From Prevotellaceae bacterium (GTDB lineage Bacteria > Bacteroidota > Bacteroidia > Bacteroidales > Bacteroidaceae): a DNA stretch of 32,723 nt. Under the pieces are notes generated by a model. That model saw nothing but the letters and a program-made list of their open reading frames with translations, did no database searches and was not told where the DNA came from. The position numbers were made by a program, and so were the translations under genes. The stretch is from contig JALERS010000011.1 in NCBI GenBank assembly GCA_022763905.1, positions 1 to 32,723 on the forward strand. The letters are read 5' to 3'. Shown here one piece after another: positions 1 through 8,611 of the stretch (position 1 is the stretch's first letter; each line of letters opens with the position of its first letter).

Positions 1-1439
1 GAGATAACTCCCATAAGGACACCTATTTTTGCCATTTGCGAACTCTTGATAAGGCCTGTGGAGTAAGCAATCGCATTGGGAGGAGTAGAAATAGGCAATG
101 CCATAGCAAAAGAAGCCGACAAAGCAACACCTATAATTAGGACTACTGTACCTCCTATTCCTGCCAACTGGCTTTCCATACCCTTGCCTACTGCGCAGAG
201 GATGGGAACCATCAAGGCAGCCGAAGCACTGTTGGAAATAAAGGTTGAGAGCAACCAGCAAATAATACCGCCGCCAACCAAAACCAATAGAACAGGCCAT
301 GTGCTAAACGGAATAGCTTTTACAAGAGCATCAGCCAGACCCGTCTTGTCCATTCCAAGACCTAAGGCAAAACCACCTGCTACCATCCACAATACAGCCC
401 AATCCAACTGCTGAAGATCCTTAGCTCCGATAATACCCGTTGCAGAGAAAACTCCCACTGGGAACAAAGCTACCACATAGGGATTTACACCCAGTGTCTT
501 ACCAAAGCACCATAGAAGAATCGTTGCTACCAAAGTAATATAGATGGTTGTGGTCTGCCAACCTTGCTGAGCACCTCCTTCTATCTTCAGTTCAATCTTC
601 TTGGAAGAGAATCCATAAATAGTACGCAGAACTACCCATGCTATCAGCAATATGACTACCATGAGGGGAAACATCATCATCATCCAGTCGGGGAAACCAA
701 TATTGTAACCCAAACCGCCTTCGCTGACAGCCTTGTTGATATAACCTAAGGCAATACCATTGGGAGGGGTACCAATAGGCGTTGCTATACCTCCGATATT
801 ACAACCGATAGGTATTGCCAATGCCAATGCTATACGACCCTTTTCGTTCTCCGGCAAGGACTTGAGCACAGGAGCCAAAAAGGTCAGCATCATTGCTGCT
901 GTAGCAGTATTGGAAATGAACATGGAGAAGATTGCTGTAACGAATATAAAGCCCAACAGTACCACATTGCTGTTGGTTCCAAAAGGTTTAAGCATCACAC
1001 GCGCCAGTGTCACATCCACTCCACTCTTGGATGCTACCAATGCCAAAACAAAACCTCCCAGGAAAAGCATTACAGTCTGATCAGCGAAACAAGACATTAT
1101 AGCCTTGTAACTAATCAAGCCACTTACTTTGCCCAACTCTTGTGTCACTTCATCAAGTTCCCTTTGAGAATCAGGGAAATTGTCAGGATTGATTAGGCAG
1201 GCTAATGAACTGTCACTCACTGTAAACAACATTACGACAATGATAAGTACGGAAGTAACCCAAGCCGGTACCACTTCAAGTATCCACATCAATGCCGCAA
1301 ACACGAAAATAGCAATCATACGCTGTTGAAGGATTGTCAGGTCAGGAATCCCAAAAGCTGTTGAGGGAAGATTCCACAACAACAGGGAAACCAGCACAAC
1401 AACCAACAGTTTGATTGTCTTGACAAGATTTGCTCTCAT
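1..1439 (-). CDS. SLC13/DASS family sodium:anion symporter (partial, C-terminus outside window)
   Basis: Reverse-strand reading from ATG at 1439 gives MRANLVKTIKLLVVVLVSLLLWNLPSTAFGIPDLTILQQRMIAIFVFAALMWILEVVPAWVTSVLIIVVM; DASS-like motifs NIGGIATPIGTPPN (~760-820) and PISTPPNAIAYSTGLI (~50-100). Open at the window edge, so absent from the ORF track. Confidence 0.9.
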   Translation of the reverse strand, partial: MRANLVKTIKLLVVVLVSLLLWNLPSTAFGIPDLTILQQRMIAIFVFAALMWILEVVPAWVTSVLIIVVMLFTVSDSSLACLINPDNFPDSQRELDEVTQELGKVSGLISYKAIMSCFADQTVMLFLGGFVLALVASKSGVDVTLARVMLKPFGTNSNVVLLGFIFVTAIFSMFISNTATAAMMLTFLAPVLKSLPENEKGRIALALAIPIGCNIGGIATPIGTPPNGIALGYINKAVSEGGLGYNIGFPDWMMMMFPLMVVILLIAWVVLRTIYGFSSKKIELKIEGGAQQGWQTTTIYITLVATILLWCFGKTLGVNPYVVALFPVGVFSATGIIGAKDLQQLDWAVLWMVAGGFALGLGMDKTGLADALVKAIPFSTWPVLLVLVGGGIICWLLSTFISNSASAALMVPILCAVGKGMESQLAGIGGTVVLIIGVALSASFAMALPISTPPNAIAYSTGLIKSSQMAKIGVLMGVI

Positions 1440-1491
1440 GATATTTTTTATTTATTGATTGAATTCCTAATTATCTTACTGCAAAACCTTG

Positions 1492-1499
1492 CAAAGGTA
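1492..1499 (-). promoter_or_regulatory. Bacteroidetes -7 element TACCTTTG for the symporter gene
   Basis: CAAAGGTA on + is TACCTTTG on -, matching TAnnTTTG, about 50 bp upstream of the ATG. Confidence 0.6.
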
Positions 1500-1637
1500 C
1501 ATGTTTTTAAACAATCTATTGATGAAAACGAATTATAAAAACGCTTATATCACCTGAAAATTGAGTACAAAACAGGCCTCCCCGGCTCTTTATTGCTATT
1601 TGAAGATAAATCTGGGCTCATTTTCATCTTCCTTTCC

Positions 1638-1645
1638 TATCTTTG
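1638..1645 (+). promoter_or_regulatory. Bacteroidetes -7 element TATCTTTG
   Basis: Matches TAnnTTTG, 28 bp upstream of ATG at 1673; argues against the ORF-track start at 1643. Confidence 0.6.
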
Positions 1646-1672
1646 CTGTCGAAATTACCGATACACCATCAA

Positions 1673-2344
1673 ATGGAAATAATACTCTCTGACGAAATAC
1701 GCCAAGTCTGGCCGCAACTTTGTGTGGCTGCCATTGAAGCTTCCGTTATCAACACACCTCACAATGACAGTCTGTGGGAAGAGATGTTCCAGGAAGAGAA
1801 AACTCTTTCCGAACGTTACTCACCCGACAGTTTGAAAAGCCGCCCGGGAATTGAAGCCACTAGGAAAGCATACAGGGCACTGGGCAAAGACCCCAGCCGC
1901 TATCGTCCTTCCAATGAAGCCCTGGTCAGAAGATTTCTGCAAGGCAAGCATCTTTATGAAATTTCCACTCTTGTTGACTTGAACAATCTGGCATCTATCC
2001 GGTGGGCCTACAGCATCGGAGGATTTGACCTGGACCTTATCAACGGCAACAGACTCATATTAGGTATCGGACAAAAGGATGAACCTTATGAAGGTATTGG
2101 CAGAGGTCCGCTCAATATAGAGAATCTTCCCGTCTACCGTGACCTGACAGGAGGTATTGGGACACCTACCAGTGACAACGAACGCACCAAAATTTCTCTT
2201 TCCACCCGCCGGCTACTATTCTTGGTTAACGGATATGATGGAAACTGCGACCTGACCTTGCGCTGTGGAAAAGACTTGCAGGAATTACTCAGAAAATATG
2301 CCCAAAGTGATGGAGGAACACTTACTCTCATTACAGGACAATAA
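1673..2344 (+). CDS. Stand-alone B3/B4 (PheT-like tRNA-editing fold) domain protein
   Basis: MEIILSDEIRQVWPQLCVAAIEAS...RPGIEATRKAYRALGKDPSRYRPSNEALVRRFLQGK...STLVDLNNLASIRWAYSIGGFDLD, a B3/B4-domain pattern; start moved to ATG 1673. Confidence 0.8.
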   Translation: MEIILSDEIRQVWPQLCVAAIEASVINTPHNDSLWEEMFQEEKTLSERYSPDSLKSRPGIEATRKAYRALGKDPSRYRPSNEALVRRFLQGKHLYEISTLVDLNNLASIRWAYSIGGFDLDLINGNRLILGIGQKDEPYEGIGRGPLNIENLPVYRDLTGGIGTPTSDNERTKISLSTRRLLFLVNGYDGNCDLTLRCGKDLQELLRKYAQSDGGTLTLITGQ

Positions 2345-2349
2345 GATAA

Positions 2350-2389
2350 CCATTTGCGGCTGACTCCTTTCGGAATCAGCCGCAAATGG
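2350..2389. terminator. Stem-loop between convergent genes, possibly a bidirectional terminator
   Basis: CCATTTGCGGCTGA (2350-2363) / TCAGCCGCAAATGG (2376-2389): perfect 14-bp inverted repeat with an inner TCC/GGA. No strong U-tract. Confidence 0.6.
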
Positions 2390-2411
2390 CATGTAACCCT
2401 ATCTAGATACC

Positions 2412-3017
2412 TTATTTCTTCTTAGCATACAGAACCGGATTGGTTTCCGTATCGTTGTACATCTTCATCTGCTTGTACACTTTCATATATTTTCTCCCTG
2501 CCTCAATATCAGCCAGAAGAGTATCAATAGCTGCCGAAAGGTCTTTTTGCTGCTCCAACAATACGGCTAGTTTCTGGCGGCATTTTTCTATATGCTCTGC
2601 TGATGCATCAGTACGTTCTGCCTGCTCTCTCATATGGTAAATCTTTAGGGCCAAAATTGACAAGCGGTCAATGGCCCAAGCAGGACTTTCCGTATTGATG
2701 GTAGCATCTGGCAAAGTCTTGGTCTGTGCATAAAGAGTCAGAAAATAACTATCTATTCGCTCCACCAGGTCAGTACGGTCTTGATTGCTCTTGTCTATCC
2801 GACGTTTGATGGCCAATGCTTCTACTGGATTTATCTCCGGGTCACGGATAATATCCTCTAAATGCCATTGTACCGTATCTATCCACGCCTTGAGATATAG
2901 GTCAGATTCAATACCTTGAGCATAAGGATTCTGGATAGGAGTATCTACATGGTCATGTAGGTGGTAGTCATTGATGGCCGCCTCAAAGATGGGCTGGCAT
3001 AAGGCTGTAAACTTCAT
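2412..3017 (-). CDS. DUF4254 domain-containing protein
   Basis: 201 aa; MKFTALCQPIFEAAINDYHLHDHVDTPIQNPYAQGIESDLYLKAWIDTVQWHLEDIIRDPEINPVEALAIKRRIDKSNQDRTDLVE resembles DUF4254 proteins of Bacteroidetes. Confidence 0.8.
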   Translation of the reverse strand: MKFTALCQPIFEAAINDYHLHDHVDTPIQNPYAQGIESDLYLKAWIDTVQWHLEDIIRDPEINPVEALAIKRRIDKSNQDRTDLVERIDSYFLTLYAQTKTLPDATINTESPAWAIDRLSILALKIYHMREQAERTDASAEHIEKCRQKLAVLLEQQKDLSAAIDTLLADIEAGRKYMKVYKQMKMYNDTETNPVLYAKKK

Positions 3018-3051
3018 CTGTAATACTATTGATGGCTAAAATTCTTTTTGG

Positions 3052-3059
3052 CAAAGATA
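3052..3059 (-). promoter_or_regulatory. Bacteroidetes -7 element TATCTTTG for the DUF4254 gene
   Basis: CAAAGATA on +, 35 bp upstream of the minus-strand ATG. Confidence 0.6.
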
Positions 3060-3102
3060 AGGTTTCCCGACTAGGCTACCAAATGAATAGCAGAAAAAAA
3101 CA

Positions 3103-3110
3103 TAATTTTG
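3103..3110 (+). promoter_or_regulatory. Bacteroidetes -7 element TAATTTTG for pdxB
   Basis: Matches TAnnTTTG; only 4 bp lie between it and the GTG at 3115. Confidence 0.55.
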
Positions 3111-3114
3111 TATT

Positions 3115-4164
3115 GTGAAAGCGATAATTGACGATAAGATTCCCTATATCCGGAGCGAAGCTGAACGTTTGTTTGACTCAGTGGTCTATTTACCCGGACA
3201 TATGATAAGCCCTGCAGATGTAGCCGATGCCGATGTACTGATAGTCCGCACACGCACCCATTGCAACTCAACCTTGTTGGAAGGTAGCAAAGTGCAGTTT
3301 ATAGCTACTGCTACTATTGGTTATGACCATCTTGACACCCAATGGCTGGACTGTCATCATATTGGTTGGAGTAATTGTCCGGGATGCAATGCGTCTTCAG
3401 TAGGCCAATACATCGAGTCGTGCCTCCTGCTTCTAATGAATGACCATATCATTCCTGCCCATCCTACAGTGGGCATTGTCGGTGTAGGACATGTTGGAAG
3501 CCAAGTTGCCTTGAAATTGGAGCTCTTGGGATGTAAGGTACTACCTTGCGACCCTCCAAGGGCAGAACGGGAAGACAAGGAGAGCTTTTATTCTCTTGAA
3601 GAACTGGTTTCTTCATGCCATGTCATCACTTTCCATACCCCTTTGACAAAAGAGGGCCGCCATGCAACTTTCCATCTTGCTGACAAGAAGTTTTTTGACC
3701 ATCTTTCCCTACAGCCTGTCATCATCAATGCAGCCAGAGGAGGAGTCGTAGATGAACACGCATTGCTGGAAGCAATGGACAACCGCCTTGTCAGAAAGTG
3801 TATCATTGATACATGGGAGAACGAGCCCAACATCTCTCCTTCTTTATTGCAACGAGCTTACATTGCCACTCCTCACATTGCCGGGTATTCTGCTGACGGC
3901 AAATGCAATGCCTCTCGAATGGCTCTTGAAGCTGTATGCCGCCATTTCGGATGGAAAGAAGACATCCATATCTGTCCTCCTGAACTTTCTTCGCCTATCA
4001 TTCCAGCATCTGACTCCAGAGAAAGAGCCCTGCAATTATACAATCCTCTTCATGACTCTGTCCTATTAAAGGAACATCCGGAAAGATTCGAATCTTTGCG
4101 CAACAATTATCCTGTACGAAGGGAAATGTTTCCTGATACATGTCACTTTCATATTGAGAAGTGA
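3115..4164 (+). CDS. pdxB: 4-phosphoerythronate dehydrogenase
   Basis: 349 aa from GTG; MKAIIDDKIPYIRSEAERL...VADADVLIVRTRTHCNSTLLEGSKVQFIATATIGYDHLD...GIVGVGHVGSQVA...INAARGGVVDE, PdxB-like D-2-hydroxyacid dehydrogenase. Confidence 0.92.
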   Translation: MKAIIDDKIPYIRSEAERLFDSVVYLPGHMISPADVADADVLIVRTRTHCNSTLLEGSKVQFIATATIGYDHLDTQWLDCHHIGWSNCPGCNASSVGQYIESCLLLLMNDHIIPAHPTVGIVGVGHVGSQVALKLELLGCKVLPCDPPRAEREDKESFYSLEELVSSCHVITFHTPLTKEGRHATFHLADKKFFDHLSLQPVIINAARGGVVDEHALLEAMDNRLVRKCIIDTWENEPNISPSLLQRAYIATPHIAGYSADGKCNASRMALEAVCRHFGWKEDIHICPPELSSPIIPASDSRERALQLYNPLHDSVLLKEHPERFESLRNNYPVRREMFPDTCHFHIEK

Positions 4165-4240
4165 GATGTTGGATAACTACACCCGGCCAACCATCAGGAC
4201 TTATCCCAATCATTGGCCTGGTCACTAACGAGGAAAGACC

Positions 4241-6208
4241 TTAACGGTTTTCCCGATAATGTCTGTATATACGGGCAGCAGCCTCAGGATTATTGGTCGT
4301 AACGAAATCGGCTCCTCTGTGATTGGTATAAATGATATCACTTTCGGCATCAATTGTCCAAATATTGATGGTCATTCCCAATTCATGGGCACGAGCAATG
4401 GCTTCATCAGAGGTCTTGGCCTGTGTATAATCCAATCCCGTGATGCCCAATTGATGTAATTGGTCAGGAGTCAGGTTTCCGTTGAGATATGCCACTTTGG
4501 CAGTGGGGTCGTTCTTGACAACTTCTTTACAGGCCTCCAGGCTGAATGAAATGTATTCAACTCTGTTTTCCAAACCCATACGCTTCACCATAGCCATACA
4601 GGAGTCAATCGCTTGACAGTTTTTTGCCTCTGTACTATGATTTTTGACTTCAATAATCAACTTGGTAGGGCCATCATCTTCTGCAAGTATATTGAGGAAA
4701 TCCTGCAACTCCGGTATTTTTTCTCCATTGCTGAGCGTCAGATTTTTTACTTGTTCATATGTTGAGGTCTGCAATGTGACACCATTGAGAGTGGCATCAT
4801 GGTTGACCACAACATGCCCGTCTGTAGTTAGCCAGACATCTGTTTCTGAACCAAAGAAATGTTGGGACAAAGCATTTTTCAGAGATGAACGGGAGTTCTG
4901 AGCTGAACCTGGTAGATTCCAATGTCCACGATGGGCAATGACCTGAGAACCTTGTGGCAATTCATCAACCAGTTCGAACCTTACATTTCCCAAATCCTGC
5001 TTCCTTTCACCACGGACCAAGAACAATCTGTATCCTCCCGTTTGCAGTCCTACAGGCAAGTTGACACGAATACAACCCTTTTCTGATGCCATCATCTCTA
5101 CTTGGGAAACATAGGAGACACTACCCTCATTGGACTGGAAATATATCTGATCTCCATCGGCAAATCCTTCTCCATAAATATAATAACCTTTACCAGCCAA
5201 CACCTTGAGTCCGGAAATGGTCTTTACTTCGGTTACCATATCTGCCTGCTCGACTCCTTGCATAGTAGAAACTCTCTTCCATACTGCAGCTACCTCGTCG
5301 GCCGTCAACGGACTGTCATAGACTCTCGCCATCAGGACATCTCCCTTAATGGATGTATTGGCTACCGTCGCAGAACTAGGGTCTGCACCAATACAGAAAT
5401 AATAGCAACTTTTTGACGGGAATTTAAAACTGCCTGATGCGGCAATTGTATTCTTCAGTTCACCATTAATATATATATAGGCCTTGCCTTCTGATTGATT
5501 CCATACGCCCACTATGTGATACCACACTCCCGGTTCGGGAACCACCTGAGAATTGGCCCACTTCCAACTACCTCCCACATGAGGAAGGAAACATATTTGA
5601 TTGGTTTGCTGAGGAACAGATTGCTTCTTGCTGATTAAGAATCCCGAGCCTCCCGACTGATGACTGGAAAACCACTTGGCTTCTGAATCTGACAAGGGTG
5701 GATCAAAATTAAACCTTACCATCGATTCAAAGGTATGTCCATCAGCCAAAGCGTCCTGAATAGCCTGACTGGTGGCATAACTTATCTTATACCACTGAGC
5801 AGCTGTTCCCGACCATGGATTATCGAAATGGGCTGCATAACAACCGAAACGATCATTGAATCGGGTTTGAGGATTCCCTATTCCCTCCACTGTATTGTGC
5901 ATGGGAGATATATCAGTAGCAGAACCATCTGCATTGAACTTCACATCCAGAATATCTGCCCTAGGAACTGCTGGCATAAAAAGGATGCTGTCTATAGCTG
6001 TTTGAGCTACACTGTAGAGTACTTGTCCCTTGTTACCGAAGAGCACTATCTGTCCATCCTTGACATAAGTGCTATCCACACTTTCAGCGGATATCTCAAA
6101 TATGACCGCACCTTCCTTGACGACACACAAATTGTCAGCCTTGGATATCTGTATGTCTGAAAAAACCAGACATAAAAGAACGATACAACTATATACCTTT
6201 TTCATCAT
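4241..6208 (-). CDS. Secreted LamG-like plus glycerophosphodiester phosphodiesterase (GDPD) domain protein
   Basis: 655 aa with signal peptide; Con A-like region (YHIVGVWNQSEGKAYIYINGELKNTI), IPT-like linker, GDPD motifs AHRGHW, SETDVWLTTDGHVVVNHD, LIIEVKNH. Confidence 0.85.
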   Translation of the reverse strand: MMKKVYSCIVLLCLVFSDIQISKADNLCVVKEGAVIFEISAESVDSTYVKDGQIVLFGNKGQVLYSVAQTAIDSILFMPAVPRADILDVKFNADGSATDISPMHNTVEGIGNPQTRFNDRFGCYAAHFDNPWSGTAAQWYKISYATSQAIQDALADGHTFESMVRFNFDPPLSDSEAKWFSSHQSGGSGFLISKKQSVPQQTNQICFLPHVGGSWKWANSQVVPEPGVWYHIVGVWNQSEGKAYIYINGELKNTIAASGSFKFPSKSCYYFCIGADPSSATVANTSIKGDVLMARVYDSPLTADEVAAVWKRVSTMQGVEQADMVTEVKTISGLKVLAGKGYYIYGEGFADGDQIYFQSNEGSVSYVSQVEMMASEKGCIRVNLPVGLQTGGYRLFLVRGERKQDLGNVRFELVDELPQGSQVIAHRGHWNLPGSAQNSRSSLKNALSQHFFGSETDVWLTTDGHVVVNHDATLNGVTLQTSTYEQVKNLTLSNGEKIPELQDFLNILAEDDGPTKLIIEVKNHSTEAKNCQAIDSCMAMVKRMGLENRVEYISFSLEACKEVVKNDPTAKVAYLNGNLTPDQLHQLGITGLDYTQAKTSDEAIARAHELGMTINIWTIDAESDIIYTNHRGADFVTTNNPEAAARIYRHYRENR

Positions 6209-6213
6209 CTTCT

Positions 6214-6654
6214 TTATTTAATAATAACTTTCTGTGACTTCTCCTTGCCGGCTTTGGTCGTTTTGACTATATAGACACCTGACGGGCAGTTACCTACAAA
6301 CAAACTTCCATTACGTGAAGAACCTAAGACAGTTCCACCAGCATTGTAAAGGATAATGCTTTCAGCTCCCTCTGCCAATAGAGTTTCGCCTTTCAACTGA
6401 AGCCCCATATCCTGTCTAACAGCTGTGAGACCCGTCAATTTCTTCTTGCCGATTGTATAATTATTAAATGAAGACAATGCCATGGAGACGACACTCCTGT
6501 CTTCTTTCTGAATAATCATGTTTTCAGCATCAAATGTAATTCGCCTCACGTCCGTCACTTCTGCCACATCCATGGCATCTTGATAAACATACATGTTCCG
6601 GGCATTCCCATACAGGACAAATGATGCCAATAGACAAAATGTTATTTTTTTCAT
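6214..6654 (-). CDS. Small secreted protein with T9SS type A-like C-terminal tail
   Basis: MKKITFCLLASFVLYGNA signal; ends GTVLGSSRNGSLFVGNCPSGVYIVKTTKAGKEKSQKVIIK. Start moved from the ORF-track 6687 to ATG 6654. Confidence 0.65.
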   Translation of the reverse strand: MKKITFCLLASFVLYGNARNMYVYQDAMDVAEVTDVRRITFDAENMIIQKEDRSVVSMALSSFNNYTIGKKKLTGLTAVRQDMGLQLKGETLLAEGAESIILYNAGGTVLGSSRNGSLFVGNCPSGVYIVKTTKAGKEKSQKVIIK

Positions 6655-6745
6655 ATCTCTTCTATTAAATTTGTTTTTTGATCTCAATCTCTTCCTCTGA
6701 CGGAATTTCTGTTATCTCGTTTTATTGTATACCCTGACTTAGTCA

Positions 6746-8575
6746 TCACCTTTGGCTGAAATCTTCCATCATCTTCTGCAACAGAACTTTTCCTTTCTCT
6801 AATCTGGCAGAGGAAGGATGAGGATTGTCAGTCAACACCTGCCCCGAAGTCAAATCCACCACAGTATAACCTGTAGTATCCATATAGGCAAAACCATTGT
6901 CAAAAGTATGAATGGCATGAGGACAAGTATAATTAGCTGACAGGATATCACGGCTGAAGGGAAAATTCGTGTGATTCATATGAAGTTGGCCTAACAATGT
7001 AGCAACAAGGTCGGTCTGACTACAGATGGTAGAGACCACACGAGGTTGTTTCACCGCTCCCCCTATCCAAAGCATAGGAATATGGTAGCGTCTGATATCA
7101 GATTCGGTTGTTCCCTCTGGATAATTGATTCCATGGTCAGGCAAGCAGATAATCAGCAGACTGTCCCAAGCAGGCGTCTGCTTGACCTTCTCCACAAAAT
7201 GGCCCAGACAGTCATCCAAATAAGCCATGGCGTTGGCCTTCTTATCCAAACCTTTCCGTGAGAAGGGTACTTCCCAAGGTTCATGGCTGGACAATGTGAG
7301 ACAGGTAGTGAACCACGGACGTTCAGAAGGTTGACGGATTATTCTTGCCAATAGGGAATCAAATACAATATGGTCTGTTACACCCCATGCATGAGTCTTA
7401 CGCACATCTGAAGGAAACCATGTATCACCTATTGCCTGCTGATAGCCATTGGCGAGAAGGTAACTCTTCATGTTGGTGAAATTGATATCTCCTCCATACA
7501 GGAAATCAGTAGAATAACCTTCCGACTTCAAGACAGAAGCTATAGAGCCAAGTGAAGACGACTTGCCGGGCATCTTCATAGGACTTACTGTAGGGAAGGA
7601 AGGGTAACCCGAGAGAATGCAGACAGTTCCCCGATCTGTGCGATAACTGTTGGCATAGCATCTGTTGAAGAATACACCTTCCTTTACCAGACGTGAAAAA
7701 CAGGGAGATATGTCATCCCTGCCTCCCAGGGATTCCGTAACAGTTCCTCCGAATCCTTCCATGATTATCAGCAGGATATTTGGACGCAAGGTAGTCAAAA
7801 GGGTGTCTTGTCCCTCTGATACACTACTATAACCCAACGAATCAAAGGCTGTTGTAGCCTTGTCTTCCGGGAAAAACCGATACATCTTATCAAACTTCTT
7901 GCTCTTCAAACTAGAAGACAACAGGCTGAAAGCAGGATTGACGGCTGCATGGTTCAGATAAGGGTCAGTACTGTAATAGACCACTCCCACATTCATCGTG
8001 GACTTTCCCGTACCTCCTCTTATAACCAGAAATGTCAATCCACCCATCAGCAGAAGCACACAAGTGGACATATGATAATGAAATGGAGGGCAGAGAGTGG
8101 AGGGAACTACAGAACGTAACAGTTTCCTATACAGAAGAAACAATAGAAACACTGCAACAATCCCACATAGGACAAATAACCAGGATACACTACTGAGCGC
8201 ATTGGCAGGAGAATCCAAATAGGCAAAGACGGTTGCATCCAACTTGAATCCCCAAAACGGATACAGAGCACAATCCACTGTCACGATAATTGCCAACAGC
8301 CAAGAGGTCAGTCCTGTGTAGCATAGAATCAGCGGTCGCCACCATCCCAATCGAGGTGTCCATACAGATACAATTGTCAGAAGTAATGGAACAGCTATCA
8401 GATAACCTGAAGAGGAAGCATCCAACGGCAGACCATGCCATAATATGCCCAACACATCAGAAAAGGCCACAGGATGTGATACACAATTATATATCAGAAA
8501 TACTGCCTTGGCGAGCATAAATGCCAGAATATAGGCCAAAAACAAATTCAGAATAAAAGTGATTCTCGTTTTCAT
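6746..8575 (-). CDS. LTA synthase (LtaS)-like sulfatase-fold phosphoglycerol transferase
   Basis: N-terminal TM helices, then PNILLIIMEGFGG, NSYRTDRGT, WGVTDHIVFD, SSHEPW, PDHGINYP. Start at 8575 (MKTRITF) or 8602. Confidence 0.85.
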   Translation of the reverse strand: MKTRITFILNLFLAYILAFMLAKAVFLIYNCVSHPVAFSDVLGILWHGLPLDASSSGYLIAVPLLLTIVSVWTPRLGWWRPLILCYTGLTSWLLAIIVTVDCALYPFWGFKLDATVFAYLDSPANALSSVSWLFVLCGIVAVFLLFLLYRKLLRSVVPSTLCPPFHYHMSTCVLLLMGGLTFLVIRGGTGKSTMNVGVVYYSTDPYLNHAAVNPAFSLLSSSLKSKKFDKMYRFFPEDKATTAFDSLGYSSVSEGQDTLLTTLRPNILLIIMEGFGGTVTESLGGRDDISPCFSRLVKEGVFFNRCYANSYRTDRGTVCILSGYPSFPTVSPMKMPGKSSSLGSIASVLKSEGYSTDFLYGGDINFTNMKSYLLANGYQQAIGDTWFPSDVRKTHAWGVTDHIVFDSLLARIIRQPSERPWFTTCLTLSSHEPWEVPFSRKGLDKKANAMAYLDDCLGHFVEKVKQTPAWDSLLIICLPDHGINYPEGTTESDIRRYHIPMLWIGGAVKQPRVVSTICSQTDLVATLLGQLHMNHTNFPFSRDILSANYTCPHAIHTFDNGFAYMDTTGYTVVDLTSGQVLTDNPHPSSARLEKGKVLLQKMMEDFSQR

Positions 8576-8611
8576 ACATTCCAGTTTTCCATCCCTCCCC
8601 ATCGGCAGGAA

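Noticed and set aside
76-1080. Plus-strand ORFs 76-414, 564-749 and 760-1080
   Set aside because: Antisense to the SLC13/DASS symporter, which has clear family motifs on the minus strand.
4185-4218. GGCCAA/TTGGCC inverted repeat between convergent pdxB and GDPD genes
   Set aside because: Only 6 bp with a 22-nt loop and no U-tract; not strong enough to call a terminator.
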